From the NCBI RefSeq assembly GCF_013141865.1, contig NZ_RCST01000001.1, forward strand, positions 3,720,001-3,784,000: a stretch of DNA of 64,000 nt. Direction: 5' to 3'. Positions 37,137-46,357 of the stretch are shown here, in pieces. The DNA comes from Methylomonas sp. ZR1. Lineage in GTDB: Bacteria; Pseudomonadota; Gammaproteobacteria; Methylococcales; Methylomonadaceae. Every line of letters begins with the position of its first letter. The stretch's first letter is position 1. Below the pieces are notes generated by a model. The model saw only the letters and a program-made list of their open reading frames with translations, did no database searches and was not told the origin of the DNA. A program made the translations under genes and the position numbers.

Positions 37137-38496
37137 GATGGCCTCCTATGGCTTTTGCAGGTTTGGCGGCTTGAGTTATCGGCTGCGGATCGAGATAAGC
37201 GACGGTGAGCGTGTCTTCGATCAAGTATTTACGCGCCACTTCCCTGACCTGCTCGGCGGTGACTTGATTGATCTTATCGACATACTCGTCAGCTTTTTGC
37301 CAACCGATACCCACGGTTTCCAGCGTGCCCAATTGCATGGCTTGATAGAAGTTGGAGTCTTTCTGATAGACCGCGCTGGCCAATACTTGAGCCTTGATGC
37401 GTTGCAATTCGTCCTTGTCGATCAACTGGTTCTTGAGTTGATATACCTCGTCCAGCAAAGCGTATTCCAGATCAAATACGGTTTTGCCTTCGGCGGGGGT
37501 CGCTTCCAACAGGAACACCTCAGGCAAGCGCGAAGTGAAGTCGTAACCCGCACCGGCCGATACCGCGATTTGTTTGCCCCTGACCAACCGCGAAGACAAG
37601 CGGGCACTATCGCCGCCGTCCAGCACACCCGCCAGCACTTCCAGCGCGTACGCCTCCCATTCCGGCTTGGCGGTTTTCAGTACCGGGACTTTATAGCCCA
37701 TCATCAGGTAGGGCAGTTTGGCGGGGGCTTTTACGGTAATCCGACGTACGCCGTGTTGCTCACTTTCGTCTTGCGGTTTTACCGGTTTCAACACGCTGGG
37801 TTGCAGCGGCGCGAAATATTGCTCGGCCAGTTTTTCCACTTGCAGCGCATCGACATCGCCCACCACCACCAGCGTGGCGTTATTCGGCGCGTACCATTGC
37901 TGATACCAAGCTTGCAGGTCTTCGACTTTATAATTGGCGATGTCGGACGGCCACCCGATTACCGGGTTTTGGTAGGGGCTGTTGGTGAACGCCGTCGCCA
38001 TGAACTGCTCATGCACTTTGGAACGCGGCTGGTCGTCGGTACGCATCCGCCTTTCTTCGGTAACCACTTCCAGTTCTTTTTTTAATTCTTCGGCTTTCAA
38101 ATCCAGATTGCGCATCCTGTCGCTTTCCAGTTTAAAGCTGATTTCCAGGCGCGATTTTTCCAGGGTTTGGAAATAAGCCGTGTAATCCTGGCCGGTAAAG
38201 GCATTCTCGTTACCGCCGTTTTCGGCGATGATCCGGGAAAACTCGCCGGCCGGATATTTTGCGGTGCCCTTGAACATCATGTGTTCCAACATATGTGAGA
38301 TACCGGTGATGCCACCGGGTTCATAGCTGGACCCGACCTTGTACCAAACTTGCGATACTACCACCGGCGAACGATGGTCCTCCTTTACCAGCAGTTTCAA
38401 GCCGTTGCTGAAAACATGTTCGTGTACCTTGCCGGCCTCGGCATGCGCCGCGACAGCAGGGCAAAGCAGCGCTAACGCCGCGAGCCTATAGTTCAT
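37126..38496 (-). CDS. M16-family zinc peptidase (catalytic subunit)
   Basis: A 456-residue exported insulinase-type peptidase. Signal peptide MNYRLAALALLCPAVAAHA; inverted zinc motif in GISHMLEHMMFKGT (HxxEH, about residues 69-73), with the downstream Glu in NGGNENAFTGQDYTAY. The start is the ATG at 38496, with GAGGG seven bases upstream and the signal peptide immediately after it; the frame extends back to 38550. It lacks the Arg/Tyr element that its downstream partner retains. Confidence 0.93.
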   Translation of the reverse strand: MNYRLAALALLCPAVAAHAEAGKVHEHVFSNGLKLLVKEDHRSPVVVSQVWYKVGSSYEPGGITGISHMLEHMMFKGTAKYPAGEFSRIIAENGGNENAFTGQDYTAYFQTLEKSRLEISFKLESDRMRNLDLKAEELKKELEVVTEERRMRTDDQPRSKVHEQFMATAFTNSPYQNPVIGWPSDIANYKVEDLQAWYQQWYAPNNATLVVVGDVDALQVEKLAEQYFAPLQPSVLKPVKPQDESEQHGVRRITVKAPAKLPYLMMGYKVPVLKTAKPEWEAYALEVLAGVLDGGDSARLSSRLVRGKQIAVSAGAGYDFTSRLPEVFLLEATPAEGKTVFDLEYALLDEVYQLKNQLIDKDELQRIKAQVLASAVYQKDSNFYQAMQLGTLETVGIGWQKADEYVDKINQVTAEQVREVARKYLIEDTLTVAYLDPQPITQAAKPAKAIGGHHAF

Positions 38497-38603
38497 AAAT
38501 CCCTCGTTGACTAAAAGATGGTGAGCGCTTGTGATTATTTTAATAATCAATGGTTCACTGTTATTCTATATGTTTAAAGACCCGCAAATCTATTTGGTAC
38601 TTG

Positions 38604-39494
38604 ATGACCGACACCACTTCAGCGCTATCCTGGAAAGACTACTTAGAACTCTGTAAGCCCAGAGTTGTGGCATTGATCGTGTTTACCGCCATCGTCGGCA
38701 TGTTGCTGGCCGTGCCGGGCATGCCGCCGCTGGATAACTTTTTCTACGGCAGCATAGGCATCGCCCTAGCAGCATCCTCGGCAGCGGCGATCAATCACTT
38801 CATCGACCAAAAAGCCGATGCGCAAATGGGCCGCACCAAGAATAGACCACTACCCACCGGTCATTTGAACTCTCATCAGGTATTGGTATTCGCCAGCTTT
38901 ATCGGCCTTGTAGCGATGGCGATATTGACCATCAAAATCAACGTATTGACCGCCTTTCTGACCTTTTTGTCGCTGATCGGCTACGCGCTGATTTATACGG
39001 TATACCTTAAAAAATTAACGCCACAGAATATCGTCATCGGCGGCGCGGCCGGCGCAGCGCCGCCGGTGTTGGGCTGGGCGGCGATTACCGGCGAAGTGCA
39101 TCCGCATGCGTTGTTGCTGTTTTTAATTATCTTCGTTTGGACCCCACCGCATTTCTGGGCTTTGGCTATCGCCAAACGAGACGAATACGCCAAAGTTGCC
39201 ATCCCGATGCTGCCGGTGACGCATGGCGTCGAATTCACCCGCCTACAGATTTTGCTTTACACCATTTTGTTGCTGATTAGTACGCTGCTGCCCTATCTAA
39301 CCGGCATGAGCGGCGTGATTTATTTGCTGGCCGCCGTGGTATTAGGCTTGGGTTTTATCTATTACGCCGTGCAAATGATGCGTAAAAAAGACAATAAAAC
39401 CGCGATGCGCACCTTCGGCTACTCCATTGTTTATCTGATGCTGATTTTCGCGGCATTGCTGATCGATCATTATTTTCCACTGTCATTCTCATGA
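38604..39494 (+). CDS. cyoE: Heme O synthase (protoheme IX farnesyltransferase)
   Basis: A 296-residue membrane prenyltransferase adding farnesyl to heme b for heme-copper oxidases. Asp-rich motifs [20 protein letters not shown] and [18 protein letters not shown] are complete, within about nine membrane helices ([11 protein letters not shown] is typical). I start at the ATG at 38604 ([16 protein letters not shown]), matching the family; an upstream extension to 38550 is unlike it. The stop overlaps the next gene by 4 bp. No oxidase genes are adjacent. Confidence 0.95.
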   Translation: MTDTTSALSWKDYLELCKPRVVALIVFTAIVGMLLAVPGMPPLDNFFYGSIGIALAASSAAAINHFIDQKADAQMGRTKNRPLPTGHLNSHQVLVFASFIGLVAMAILTIKINVLTAFLTFLSLIGYALIYTVYLKKLTPQNIVIGGAAGAAPPVLGWAAITGEVHPHALLLFLIIFVWTPPHFWALAIAKRDEYAKVAIPMLPVTHGVEFTRLQILLYTILLLISTLLPYLTGMSGVIYLLAAVVLGLGFIYYAVQMMRKKDNKTAMRTFGYSIVYLMLIFAALLIDHYFPLSFS

Positions 39495-40489
39495 GCTTGT
39501 TGACCCAGGAACATCCGTTCGCGGAATTTATCAAGATACTCGGCAAGGGCAAAAAAGGCGCCCGGCCTCTAACCCAAGACGAGGCCTATCGGGCGATGCA
39601 AATGATCTTGGCCGACGGCCAGGTCGAGCCGATTCAACTCGGCGCATTTTTGATGCTGATGCGGGTGAAGGAAGAAACCTGTGAAGAGCTGGCCGGCTTC
39701 GTGCAAGCCGCGCGGGAAAGCTTCGCCTTCGAATCCAAAGTAGCTGTCGATCTGGATTGGTCGTCCTACGCAGGCAAACGCCGCCATCTGCCCTGGTTTT
39801 TATTATCCACATCACTGCTGGCCGAGAACGGCATCAGGGTCTTCATGCACGGCGCCGGCGGCCATACCGAAGGGCGTTTGTACACCGAAAATGTGCTGCA
39901 AGCATTAGGCATCAAGGCTGCCACGTCAATAACCGAAGCCGGCCAGCAATTGCAGCAAGACAATTTCAGCTATCTCTCGCTGGAATATATATGCCCGAAA
40001 CTGTTCGACATGATCAATCTGCGGCCGGTGATGGGCTTGCGTTCGCCGGTGCATACATTGGTCAGATTGTTGAATCCGTTCGACGCCACGGCCAGCATTC
40101 AAGGCATCTTTCATCCCAGCTACCGACAGGTTCATCAAAAAGCCGCGCTGTTACTGGACCAGAAATACATGGCGGTGTTAAAAGGCGAAGGCGGCGAAAC
40201 CGAGCGCAATCCGGACGTCGAGTGTCTGGTGCAAAGTGTCAATAACGGCGAACTTAACGACGAGACCTGGCCGGCCCTATTCGAACGCCGGCACATGAAA
40301 GCCGAAGACATGGACCCGAAGTTATTGGCGCAATGCTGGCGCGGAGAGCTTAACGACGAATTCGGCGAAGCAACCGTGATAGCGACTGCCGCCGTTGCGT
40401 TGAAGCTGCTGGACAAAGCCGATGACCAAGCACAAGCTCAGCAATTGGCGACCGAATTTTGGCAGGCGCGTAACCGGCAACGTTTTTGA
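39491..40489 (+). CDS. ybiB: TrpD2/YbiB-like glycosyl transferase family protein
   Basis: A 332-residue homologue of anthranilate phosphoribosyltransferase. N-terminal helical domain ([19 protein letters not shown], then [18 protein letters not shown]), then the alpha/beta part with [20 protein letters not shown] in place of the PRPP loop. The YbiB group binds nucleic acid rather than making tryptophan, so I do not call it trpD. Start codon overlaps cyoE (ATGA). Confidence 0.88.
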   Translation: MSLLTQEHPFAEFIKILGKGKKGARPLTQDEAYRAMQMILADGQVEPIQLGAFLMLMRVKEETCEELAGFVQAARESFAFESKVAVDLDWSSYAGKRRHLPWFLLSTSLLAENGIRVFMHGAGGHTEGRLYTENVLQALGIKAATSITEAGQQLQQDNFSYLSLEYICPKLFDMINLRPVMGLRSPVHTLVRLLNPFDATASIQGIFHPSYRQVHQKAALLLDQKYMAVLKGEGGETERNPDVECLVQSVNNGELNDETWPALFERRHMKAEDMDPKLLAQCWRGELNDEFGEATVIATAAVALKLLDKADDQAQAQQLATEFWQARNRQRF

Positions 40490-40514
40490 GTGGCCGACGG
40501 TTTAACCCGCAGTT

Positions 40515-41147
40515 CTAGCCGGCTTCCAGAGGCGGGTAGCTAAAGTTTGGAATACCCTTGATATAGTCGCGCTGCAAATGCAGATACTGCAAGCCCATCA
40601 GCGTGGAAATCTCGTCGTGATCGACCCAAACTACCTTAACCTCGCCTTCCAGATTCAAGTGCTTGTAATCGAATTTGGCCACCGTACCGTCCACCACTTC
40701 AATTCTGCCCAGCATGCGTATCATCAAACCGTCCACCGAGACATTTTCGGTATTAAACGCATAATCATTGCCGTTGAAGACAATATGCCCGGGCGCGGTC
40801 ATGTTTTTGCGGTAAGCGCGGCGGCTGTAGAGTAAATTATCGGTATCGTAAGACAGGTTGCGAAACTCGATGGCAATTTCAAATCCGCCCTCGGTAGCTT
40901 CAGCGCGCACCATTTCCGCCTCTCCAGCCAAGCGCATGCTCGGCAGATAAAAATCGACTATCGGCGAAACTTGCAAAGCATTAAAAATGTCTTTGATGCC
41001 ATTGACCTGCGGCTCGACCTTCAGCACTGCCAGCAAGCCGGAAAGCGACAGATTCACGACCCAAATTTCGTGCTCTTCAAAGCCCAAATACAGCAATCCT
41101 TGGCTAGCCAGGTTTTTGCGATAGGCGCGTTTTTCGGTTGTTGGCAT
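40515..41147 (-). CDS. Tandem PilZ-domain protein
   Basis: A 210-residue protein with two PilZ-like domains, about 1-105 and 108-205. Each opens with the same RAYRKN sequence (EKRAYRKNLAS and SRRAYRKNMTA) and carries a downstream NxSxxG element (NLSLSG and NVSVDG). These are the two halves of the c-di-GMP binding motif. The second domain has the full RxxxR; in the first the leading Arg is Lys. It should respond to c-di-GMP, but the partner is unknown. It is encoded between, and opposite to, its neighbours. Confidence 0.85.
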   Translation of the reverse strand: MPTTEKRAYRKNLASQGLLYLGFEEHEIWVVNLSLSGLLAVLKVEPQVNGIKDIFNALQVSPIVDFYLPSMRLAGEAEMVRAEATEGGFEIAIEFRNLSYDTDNLLYSRRAYRKNMTAPGHIVFNGNDYAFNTENVSVDGLMIRMLGRIEVVDGTVAKFDYKHLNLEGEVKVVWVDHDEISTLMGLQYLHLQRDYIKGIPNFSYPPLEAG

Positions 41148-41213
41148 AATAATCCTTCTGTTTGGCAGGGCTTTTTAAAGGTAAATCCTTTTAGCAATCT
41201 AATTTATTGGGAT

Positions 41214-41804
41214 ATGAAAAGCAGATTAATTTGTCTGGCTAGTCTAGCCGTTTTATCGGCGTGTACAACCATGCCACCAAAAAACCCGGAAAATATCTGT
41301 CAAATCTTCCGGGAAAAAGACGACTGGTATCAAGCAACCTTAAGCTCCGCGCGGCGCTGGGGCGTGCCCATTGCGGTGCAGATGGCCATCATCCATCAGG
41401 AATCCAGCTTCGTCGCTGACGCCCAACCGCCCCGGCCATTGATTCTCGGCTTTATCCCTTGGTTTCGTTCCAGCAGCGCTTACGGTTACCCGCAAGCCAA
41501 GGACGAAACCTGGGCGGACTATCAGCAAAAAGCCGGCAACGGCTGGGCCGATAGAGAAGATTTTGCCGACAGCTGCGACTTTGTGGCTTGGTATTGCGCC
41601 ACCAGCAACCGCAAGCTGGGCATCCCCACCTCAGACGCCAACAATCTGTATTTAACCTATCACGAAGGCTTAGGCGGCTATCAGCGCAACAGCTTTTTAT
41701 CCAAGCAATGGCTGATGAATACCGCGCAAAAAGTCCATCAGCGCGCCTTGCGTTACGACGCGCAACTGGCAAGCTGCCGGCAGGAGCTGGAACAAAAAAA
41801 CTGA
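41214..41804 (+). CDS. Lipoprotein with lytic-transglycosylase-like fold
   Basis: A 196-residue outer-membrane-type lipoprotein: signal with lipobox LAVLSAC, then a soluble domain with AVQMAIIHQESSFVADAQPP, the pattern of a lysozyme-like (SLT) catalytic Glu, and SSAYGYPQAKDETWADYQ. C-terminal NNLYLTYHEGLGGYQR resembles the substrate-cleft end of the fold. It probably cleaves or binds peptidoglycan. Start is the ATG at 41214, at the lipoprotein signal; the frame is open much further upstream. Confidence 0.88.
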   Translation: MKSRLICLASLAVLSACTTMPPKNPENICQIFREKDDWYQATLSSARRWGVPIAVQMAIIHQESSFVADAQPPRPLILGFIPWFRSSSAYGYPQAKDETWADYQQKAGNGWADREDFADSCDFVAWYCATSNRKLGIPTSDANNLYLTYHEGLGGYQRNSFLSKQWLMNTAQKVHQRALRYDAQLASCRQELEQKN

Positions 41805-41840
41805 TAAACTAGCCGCCCCAATCATCTATCGGGAGTTTTC

Positions 41841-42326
41841 ATGAAATCCACGAAACAACGTGTCATCGCCATTTTAATCGCATTTATTACAGGATTTGCT
41901 ATGTTCTCACTGGCCAACGCCAACGCCCCAACCCCAGCCGAAAATAAAGCCGCCGGGGAAAAATTTCTGGCCGACAACGCCAAAACCGCCGGCGTGGTAA
42001 CCACCGCCAGTGGCCTGCAATATGTGGTCTTCACCGAAGGAACCGGCGCCCAACCCAAAGCCACCGATAACGTCACCGTCCATTACAAAGGCACCACCAT
42101 CGACGGCAAGGAGTTCGACAGCTCCTACGGCCGCGGCGAACCCGCCACATTCCCTCTGAACCGCGTTATCGCGGGCTGGACCGAAGGCGTGCAGTTGATG
42201 AAAGAAGGCGCGAAATACCGTTTCTTTATTCCTTCTAACCTGGCTTATGGTGAGCGTGGTGCGGGACGGGATATTGGGCCTAATGCGGCGTTGATTTTTG
42301 ATGTTGAGTTGATTAAGGTCAACTGA
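41841..42326 (+). CDS. Exported FKBP-type peptidyl-prolyl isomerase
   Basis: A 161-residue periplasmic isomerase. Signal peptide (about 1-28), a short linker helix and an FKBP domain (about 52-161) with VTVHYKGTTIDGKEFDSSYG, FPLNRVIAGWTEGVQLMKEG and IPSNLAYGERGAG. These include the aromatic active-site residues. Similar to the Mip/FklB group but with a very short N-terminal dimer arm. A folding helper for envelope proteins. Confidence 0.95.
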   Translation: MKSTKQRVIAILIAFITGFAMFSLANANAPTPAENKAAGEKFLADNAKTAGVVTTASGLQYVVFTEGTGAQPKATDNVTVHYKGTTIDGKEFDSSYGRGEPATFPLNRVIAGWTEGVQLMKEGAKYRFFIPSNLAYGERGAGRDIGPNAALIFDVELIKVN

Positions 42327-42382
42327 GTTTGTTTGGTCTTTTTAGCTAACGGTTTGTTTGCTGACTTAAGACTTTAGTTGCG

Positions 42383-42640
42383 GTGTCGCTGACGCGACGG
42401 TTTGATTTAATGTCGGGTCTCGGCCCGACAGCCGAGACACTTTCTTTTGCTCCGCCAAAAGAAAGTATCCAAAGAAAAGGCGGCCCGGACGCCGCTTATT
42501 CCCTGCGCTCCTCGCTTTTGCCGGGGGTTGACGAAAGGGGCTTCCTGCCCCTTCGTCAACGCGCCGCATCCCTGCGGCGCCCCTTCGGGCTGATCCCGTC
42601 AAAAGCTCCGGTGCTCGGCGCGGCATACGGGGTAAAACCT
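42383..42640. repeat. Dispersed ~250-bp repeat, copy 1
   Basis: About 90% identical by eye to the inverse complement of 45075-45340. It contains nested palindromes, including a perfect 10-bp stem CTTTCTTTTG (42440-42449) and CAAAAGAAAG (42456-42465), and GTCTCGG/CCGAGAC near 42417-42438. Its frames (MSGLGPTAE...) are often predicted as small proteins in bacteria but look like by-products of the palindromes. Confidence 0.85.
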
Positions 42641-42845
42641 ATCCCAAAATCGAAAGTCTGCCCAGTCTAAATCGATTTTTAACCCTCCTTATGAAAACAT
42701 GTTGTTTTAGGGACGAAAGACAATTCGGCTATTAAAAACAAATTTCTAGCTAGACTGCCCCCTTGAATTCGCAGAAAGGGAAAATTGTCCAACCAAGGAA
42801 TATATAAAGAAACCATCTAATCTCCCGTTTGACATACGAACAAAC

Positions 42846-43664
42846 ATGACCAGCCCTCCAATATTTCCACCCTCATTCCTATTACTCCAGCAAGAGGGTT
42901 ACCTCATCAGCTCATGCCTAGCGACGGGCTTATCAGAACTTCGACGAGCCAACGTCCACAACAAAGGAGCCTTCTACGCAGCATTGTTGAATATATCGGT
43001 AGGCTTGGAACGACTGATGAAAGCAATCATCATCATGGACCACATGATAATGAACCAGCTTGCAGTTCCGTCTCGAAAAAAATTGAAGGAATACGGTCAC
43101 GACATTGTCAGTCTGTATGATTCGTGTGTCTCAATTTCAGCAGCAGAAAACTCGAAACTCACTCCAATACAAAACCTTGAGCCAATATCTGCCGAGATTC
43201 TGGCTTTACTAAACGACTTTGCACAAACAACCAGATATCACAACCTAGATGCCTTGAGCGGACTGCAAACGCAGATAGATCCTCTTGAGCACTGGAACAA
43301 TGTGATGATGTCAATTCTCAGGAAAGACGTATCCAAAACGAAGCGGGACCGGATACTCTCGCAAGCAAACGCAGCATCCAACGCGCTTGCTGGGAAGGCG
43401 TTTACTTTAATGCAAGGACTAGACAAACAGGCGCTCACGACGGAGCAAGCATTGGCCCTTCCCGGACTTCATGATCAAGCGGCTCGCTACGCCGTCCTTT
43501 ACATAATAAAGATGCTTACAGAACTGCGCGACCTAACATCCGACATTAGCCACAAGGCGTATGCGTGCGAAAACCGAGAGCCTCCATTTCCTCAAATGCA
43601 AGAGTTTCTCGAATGGGTTTGGGACGATAGAGCATATGTTCTTAGAAAGAAAAAATGGCCTTAG
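42846..43664 (+). CDS. Unrecognised protein, possibly HEPN-like, in accessory patch
   Basis: A 272-residue, largely helical soluble protein without signal or membrane segments. An early helix with LLNISVGLERLMKAIIIMDH, KKLKEYGHDIVSLYDSC and later TTRYHNLDAL are reminiscent of HEPN-type helical bundles found in defence and toxin systems, but I cannot show an Rx4-6H site. Base composition is lower in GC than its neighbours. It lies between a dispersed repeat and an IS110 element, so it is likely acquired. No ribosome binding site is visible before the ATG. Function unknown. Confidence 0.6.
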   Translation: MTSPPIFPPSFLLLQQEGYLISSCLATGLSELRRANVHNKGAFYAALLNISVGLERLMKAIIIMDHMIMNQLAVPSRKKLKEYGHDIVSLYDSCVSISAAENSKLTPIQNLEPISAEILALLNDFAQTTRYHNLDALSGLQTQIDPLEHWNNVMMSILRKDVSKTKRDRILSQANAASNALAGKAFTLMQGLDKQALTTEQALALPGLHDQAARYAVLYIIKMLTELRDLTSDISHKAYACENREPPFPQMQEFLEWVWDDRAYVLRKKKWP

Positions 43665-43669
43665 CCCGC

Positions 43670-43701
43670 AGCACGGTAGCACGGTAGCACGGTAGCACGG
43701 T
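43670..43701. repeat. Short tandem repeat, four 8-bp units
   Basis: AGCACGGT is repeated four times without change, directly against the right end of the IS110 element (minus strand: CTACCGTG units beginning at the core CT). Confidence 0.95.
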
Positions 43702-43718
43702 AGATACTGTTATCCAAG

Positions 43719-44890
<1,172 letters not shown>

Positions 44891-44910
44891 ACACGGGTGG
44901 ATAATACAAG

Positions 44911-44936
44911 GTCCGATTAGCGCAGCGTAATCGGAC
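44911..44936. repeat. REP-like palindrome at the IS110 target
   Basis: GTCCGATTA and TAATCGGAC arms (9 bp) around GCGCAGCG. This GGATTAGCGCAGCG-type palindrome is widely dispersed in proteobacteria. The IS110 element lies exactly at its outer edge. Confidence 0.9.
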
Positions 44937-45001
44937 GCATGTTGAATTAAAGCCCATCTAGGGTATGCCCTGCCAAAGAATGCTTGGAATACTCCTCCTT
45001 C

Positions 45002-45027
45002 CTCCGAATACGCTTCGCTATTCGGAG
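45002..45027. repeat. REP-like palindrome
   Basis: CTCCGAATA (45002-45010) and TATTCGGAG (45019-45027) around CGCTTCGC; similar architecture to the palindrome at 44911, about 65 bp away. Confidence 0.85.
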
Positions 45028-45074
45028 CTACTCCGCCACATACAAAAATATTGTTAAAGCTTTCGAGCTTACCA

Positions 45075-45340
45075 GTGGGCGTCTCCCGTATGCCGCGCCG
45101 AGCACCGGAGCTTTTGACGGGATCAGCCCGTAGGGGCGCCGCAGGGATGCGGCGCGTTGACGAAGGGGCAGGAAGCCCCTTTCGGCAACCCCCGTCGAAA
45201 GCTTCGGAGCGCAGGGAACAAGCGGCATCCGGGCCGCCTTTTCTTTGGATACTTTCTTTTGGCGGAGCAAAAGAAAGTATCTCGGCTGTCGGGCCGAGAC
45301 CCGACATTAAATCAAGCCGTCGCGCCAGCGACACAACCCC
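45075..45340. repeat. Dispersed ~250-bp repeat, copy 2 (inverted)
   Basis: Inverted, diverged copy of 42383-42640. It keeps the CTTTCTTTTG/CAAAAGAAAG stem and the GTCTCGG/CCGAGAC stem. Together the two copies bracket the unrecognised gene and the IS110 element. Confidence 0.85.
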
Positions 45341-45366
45341 AACAAGCCTAACCAAAAAAAACACCC

Positions 45367-45954
45367 CTACGCCAACACCCTAGCAAACAGCCTGTGAGAA
45401 TATTCCTGCTCCCGCTGCAAGATAGTTTCGTTTTTTATATCCTTGAGCTTTTTCACCAACACTTCCCCGGTTTCCGGAAAGAAATACACCTTGCGGGGAT
45501 AGATACCGAGCATGTCGTCAGCGAGGACCGGAATGTTCCGACCGGCCAAATAACTGCGTAAGAACTGAGCACTACGCGCGCCGACATTGTTGCGTTGCAT
45601 GCCGTTAAGAATATTACCGCCGCCAAACACTTTGGCTTCCAGCTCGCTCTCTTCCGCACCCATGCCGACCAGGTGCTTGATGAAATTGTCCATGCCGTTA
45701 CTAGCCATGTTCTCCATGCGTTGATTGAGCGGCTGGTCTTCGTTGACGTTCACCACCATGAATTGATACATGCCGCCTATGCCCCGCCGCCTATCTCGAA
45801 TACAGGCAATCACGCAGGACCCCAACACGGTAACAATAAGCTCGCCGGAATTGGTGACACAATATTCGCCGGGAGTGATTTTGCAGGCGCGGATGCGTTG
45901 GTGCGGGTCGTAGTAGGTTTCGGAGTATTTTTGCGGGTGCATAGCCAGGACCAT
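45367..45954 (-). CDS. cheD: Chemoreceptor glutamine deamidase CheD
   Basis: A 195-residue CheD that deamidates glutamines of chemotaxis receptors. The active site Cys is in VTVLGSCVIACIRD and the His equivalent in GGMYQFMVVNVNE is replaced: this position is usually a His in the sequence GGMxHFxLP, and here reads GGMYQFMVV. Other family features, AKVFGGGNILNGM and NVGARSAQFLRSYL, are normal. The apparent His-to-Gln change may impair catalysis. No che genes are nearby. Start could be 45954 or the ATG at 45942. Confidence 0.85.
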   Translation of the reverse strand: MVLAMHPQKYSETYYDPHQRIRACKITPGEYCVTNSGELIVTVLGSCVIACIRDRRRGIGGMYQFMVVNVNEDQPLNQRMENMASNGMDNFIKHLVGMGAEESELEAKVFGGGNILNGMQRNNVGARSAQFLRSYLAGRNIPVLADDMLGIYPRKVYFFPETGEVLVKKLKDIKNETILQREQEYSHRLFARVLA

Positions 45955-46357
45955 CTTGAGAGTTGCAGAACATTAATACTTATCAAGCAATAAGCCGGCC
46001 ACTATAAAATTTGGTTTCCACCTCAAATCTTTAGCATTTCAGCGCGCGACCTTGCCGAAGCGATTGTAAACCGCTTCGACAACTATTGATTGATTGGGTA
46101 TCTGTCTCAGCGCGCCGAGACACAAGCACCCGGGCTATCGACAGTCAGAACGAGCAACGAGCCGGAGTGGTGCGTAGCGCTCGCGATTGGCGCACTTGCT
46201 ATTACCCCAACCCAAGTCATCACCGGCATATCGTTCGGCAGACCGGGCGAACGATGTCGAATGGAACCGTGGTTTGCAATTTTGTTATAAAAATATCCGC
46301 CGCAGTCGCAGCACATTTTAGTATCCTAGCCAGCCATTCCGTACCCAGCCGTCAACC
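45955..46357. other. Intergenic region without recognisable features
   Basis: 403 bp between divergent cheD and rlmL. Small frames here have no family signature or ribosome binding site. The promoters of both genes must lie here but I cannot point to them with confidence. Confidence 0.5.

Noticed and set aside
39491..40489. Calling this gene trpD
   Set aside because: It is of the YbiB/TrpD2 type with an altered PRPP loop and no trp genes nearby.
42383..42670. 95-residue frame with MSGLGPTAE..., and the related frame at 44786-45364
   Set aside because: Both are translations of the dispersed palindromic repeat; copies diverge without preserving codons.
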